Shown here: piece by piece, positions 60,878 to 64,000 of the stretch
How the letters are laid out: each line of letters starts with the position of its first letter
Position numbering within the stretch: the stretch's first letter is position 1
Assembly (NCBI RefSeq): GCF_001411555.2
Contig: NC_049914.1
Span: 17,170,298 to 17,234,297, forward strand
DNA: 64,000 nt
DNA from: Juglans regia
Taxonomy: Eukaryota; Streptophyta; Magnoliopsida; Fagales; Juglandaceae
Direction: 5' to 3'
Position numbers and translations under genes: made by a program
The notes under the pieces: model-generated
Databases searched by the model: none
The model's input: only the letters and a program-made list of their open reading frames with translations
Told to the model about the DNA's origin: nothing

Positions 60878-61703
60878 CTTGAAGAAGTAACCCCAAACCC
60901 GGCCAATTATTATAATATATCATGATGATAGCTTACATCATGTCAGCTCCCTGCATGCATCTTAATAATTATGGCAGCATTAATCTATGGCTGATATCGA
61001 TCGGATTGTACCCGTACTACGTCCAATTGCTTTTTTCCCTCCTAATTCCTATATTATAATGATGAGATAGATCATATATAGACAAAAACGTTAATATTAT
61101 ACAAGATCACCAACGTCCCAGCAAAGAAAAATTTGTTTGTAATGATGCTAACAAGTTGAGGGCACGTTATTTGTTACCAAAAATTATGCTTATTTGTTTT
61201 CAATTATATACTACAAAATTGATAATTTTCTATTAAAATAAATTATCTATTATCATCCCAAATAATTATTTTCGCCGCAAATAACTTGTTCTTCGATTAT
61301 TGAGACGAGATACAAATATTGTCACAGCAAAATCCAGAAATGATCCGGAAAATATTGTTCCAATAATATTCAATGTTGGGGCATTAAAATAAAAGCTAAC
61401 CTTTTTTATACAAGAGTCTAACGAAGAGGGGCCGGGGCAAAGATGAGATATGCAGCTGCATGTTTCTACCGAGCTAGCTAGCTGCTTAATGATCAAAATC
61501 TTGCTGATCAAGCTAATTGGATTATTACAAAGATTTTTGAAGTATATTTTAAACAAAAAGAGCATATTTGCATGATGTCAGGAAGAAAATTAGATATATA
61601 TACAGCAACTACATATATATATGTATATATTTGAAATCATTATAAAGATCAGCCGATCAATCGAGGGTCCATAATGATAAGAAACGTAGCAGGAGGAAGA
61701 AAG
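58571..61703. other. Upstream flank of the XTH gene and intergenic DNA
   Basis: No gene recognised. Holds AT microsatellites at 60406-60422, 60500-60530 and 60838-60870, and several GCTAGC/TGCATGCA words. Words near 61200-61300 (CGCCGCAAATAACTTG) recall the CACTA-like block at 47.5 kb. Confidence 0.5.
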
Positions 61704-61879
61704 AGTAATGTTATATGAAATTGTGGAGTGCGCAAGTATTGTGCAGTTATTTTAAAAAAGAGTGTGATCTATTATTAAAATTTTTTTTTTTCATGTAAAT
61801 CCCGTATTTATTCATTTTTTTCAAATTGATTGCATAGCAATTGCACACTTACGACTGCAACTATCATTTATCATTTCTC
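61704..61879. repeat. M2-family MITE-like repeat
   Basis: AGTAATGTTATATGAAATTG, GTGGAGTGCGCAAGTATTG, AAAAAGAGTGTGATCTATTA and TTGCACACTTACGACTGC in order, paralleling the reverse of the 47.65-kb copy. Confidence 0.5.
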
Positions 61880-61904
61880 AAGAAGAAAATATGCACTTCA
61901 TATA

Positions 61905-62067
61905 TGACTGTAAAAATATTTTCTATTGATCTGATTCTACAATTACAGAATAATCACACTATTTGTAAAAGTAAATGGTGTTACATATGAAATGTTTTAA
62001 CCACTATGAGTTGTACGGTGGTGCTTGATATGAGGCTTTATTTCTACAACTTATCTCATAACAGTCA
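61905..62067 (-). mobile_element. 3' LTR of a Ty1/copia retrotransposon, 163 bp
   Basis: Bounded by TGACTG and CAGTCA (perfect 6-bp inverted ends, TG...CA). Immediately to the right, on the minus strand, is the polypurine tract GAAGGGGAGTAT preceding the LTR, which fixes orientation. The LTR is short. The 5' LTR is outside the window. Confidence 0.85.
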
Positions 62068-64000
62068 ATACTCCCCTTCAAGTGGAGCATGAAGGTATGT
62101 AATGCCCAACTTGGATCTAAAGAAGAAAAAAAAAAATCTCGACCCAAAGGTTTTGTGAAGAGATCTGCCTGTTGTTCGGAAGTGGGTGAATAAAAGTAAG
62201 AAGACCAGCAAGAATATGGTCACGCACTAAGTGACAATCAATCTCTATGTGTTTGGTGCGATCATGAAAAACCGGATTGTGTGCAATATGAATGGCAGCT
62301 TGATTGTCGCAGTGAAGTAGTGCAAGTTGAGGATGAGAGATTGTGAGATCATGAAGAATAGATCGTAACCATGTAAGCCCACAAGAGGTGTTAGCCATGA
62401 CACGATATTCAACTTCAGTAGAAGAGTGAGAGACAGTGGATTGCATCTTTGTCAGCCAAGAGATAGGGCTCTCCCCAAGTTTGACAATAAAGCCAGTGGT
62501 GGACCGTTGAGTCATAGGGCAGCTGGCCCAATCAAAGTCACATTAGACTGATAATTGAAAACTGTAGGCTGAAGAAAAAAATAAGCCATAACTATGAGTG
62601 AACTTCAAATACTGAAGTAAACGGAGGGTGGCTTTTTGATGTGGCTCATGAGGGGCATGCATAAACTGGCTCAAAATATTCACTACGTAAGTAATATCTA
62701 GACGTGAAATGGTCAAATAGATAAGACGACCAACCAAGCGGCAGTAGGATGCTGGATCAACAAGAAGAGCACCATTAGTGTCATTGAGCTTAAGATTTTG
62801 CTCCATAGGAAAGTAAGCAAGGGGGAGAGCCAAGTTGACCAGCATCAGAGAGGATGGCCAGAATGTATTTGTGTTGGTTGAAGAAAATTCCAGCAAGTGA
62901 GCGTGCTATTTCAATGCCAAGAAAATACTTCAGATTTTCGAGGTCTTTGATTTTGAATGCAGTAGCCAAGTAGTTCTTGAGGGCAGTGATGGTGGGTAGG
63001 TCGTTGCTAGTAACAAGAATGTAATCAACATATATCAGAATGGCAGTGAACACGGTGCCCGTAGTCTTGGTGAAGAGACTATGATCAACATGAGATTGAC
63101 AAAAACCTGCCAAGGTAAGAATATGAGATAATTTGGAGTACCATTAGCGAGAGGCTTGCTTAAGACCATATATAGATTTCTGCAAGCGGCAGAAACGTTT
63201 CTCCCCCTGAGGATAATAACCGGGAGGTGGATCCATGTAAACTTCTTCATCAAGATCACCATAAAGAAAGACATTGTAAACATCCAATTGGTGTAAAAAC
63301 CAACTTTTAGTTGTAGCTATAGCAAGAAGACAACGAAGTGTAACAAGTTTAGCACAGGAGCAAAAGTATCATGGTAATCCAAACCTTCTACCTGGGTGTA
63401 ATCCTTAGAAACCAACCGAGCTTTATGACATTTGATGGATCCATCAACCCTGAGTTTGGTTTTGTAAACCCACTTACAACCAATGGCTTTTATGTTGGGA
63501 GGAAGAGGTTTGAGAGTTCAGGTGTGATTGGCTTTTAGGGCTTTGATTTCATCAACCATAGCAGCTTGTCAGTGAGGAACAAGAACATCTTGAGAATAAG
63601 ATTGAGGGTCATGAATAGTTTTGGAAACAGAGGTGAGAAAAGTAAAGTGGTTAGGATTAAAAAAAAATAAGAGAGAAAATTAGGTAAAAAATGAACCGTA
63701 CCTAAGAAAGTCTGTGGAGCGGGATTAGAACGTGAAGAATCCGAGAGTTTTGAATAGATATAGTCTTGAAGGTAAGAAGGACGAGTGATCTAGCGGTGTG
63801 TCCGAGAAGAGACTTTGGGGGTTGGGTTCAACGGGATCACGAGAGGGACTATCAGTGGGACTATCTATTGGATTATCTGGGTTTGGGTTAGGGAAATGAT
63901 CTTGGTAAGGAAATTCAATGAAGATAGGATTGGGGCCGATAGGGACAGTAGGGAAAGTGGGTGGAGTGTCTGTAAGGTTATAAGCTGTAAGGTCAGCATA
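62068..64000 (-). pseudogene. Ty1/copia pol, C-terminal part (reverse transcriptase + RNase H), cut by the window end
   Basis: Minus strand, right to left. A linker region lies at 64000-63600. The RVT_2 reverse transcriptase starts near 63560 ([34 protein letters not shown]) and continues with GDLDEEVYMDPPPGY and the active-site segment IYVDYILVTSND near 63030, where the usual YVDD has become YVDY. Its C-terminal part is 62896-62543 ([20 protein letters not shown]). RNase H follows at 62515-62120: STTGFIVKLG, WLTKMQSTVSHSSTEVEY, LHCDNQAAIHIAHNPVFHDR and TKHIEIDCHLV. Stops and frame changes, for example near 62535, show it is dead. Its 3' end meets the polypurine tract and LTR directly. Confidence 0.9.

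Overview
The window looks like nuclear DNA of a woody eudicot. It is AT-rich, genes carry plant introns, LINE, Ty1/copia, Ty3/gypsy, hAT and CACTA remains are abundant, and short AT-rich MITEs recur. Some repeats feel like those of Fagales/Juglandaceae, but I cannot prove a genus from sequence alone. I see no CRISPR array, bacterial operon, rRNA or convincing tRNA gene.

Two genes appear intact. At 13.4-15.1 kb (+) is a four-exon GT47 (exostosin-fold) glycosyltransferase of the IRX7/FRA8 type, a Golgi enzyme of xylan synthesis. At 56.8-58.4 kb (-) is a four-exon group IIIA xyloglucan endotransglucosylase/hydrolase (XTH31/32-like), secreted to the wall. Both act on hemicellulose, but they lie 41 kb apart and nothing shows co-regulation. 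Their splice junctions and frames close exactly (466 and 300 residues).

Between and around them are relics. 0-13 kb: AT-rich spacer, a LINE 3' fragment, MITEs, a degenerate minisatellite and a perfect 23-bp fold-back. 15.7-21 kb: a duplicated segment (second copy at 29.3-30.9 kb) interrupted by a LINE and by an exactly 3000-bp hAT element with an 8-bp target duplication; the second copy keeps the empty site. 22.9-27.8 kb: an orphan exon and a FAR1-RELATED SEQUENCE pseudogene with six stop codons, a frameshift and a tandemly duplicated exon. 30.9-36 kb: a Ty3/gypsy 3' end with an antisense extra ORF and an LTR split by a hAT MITE. 36.7-43.4 kb: two LINE copies that break near the same reverse-transcriptase position. 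44.7-53.6 kb: a Mutator-like MITE, CACTA remains and a hAT MITE. 61.9-64 kb: a Ty1/copia 3' end running out of the window.

The strongest signals are transposon archaeology and pseudogene decay. I did not find evidence of a new multi-gene system.
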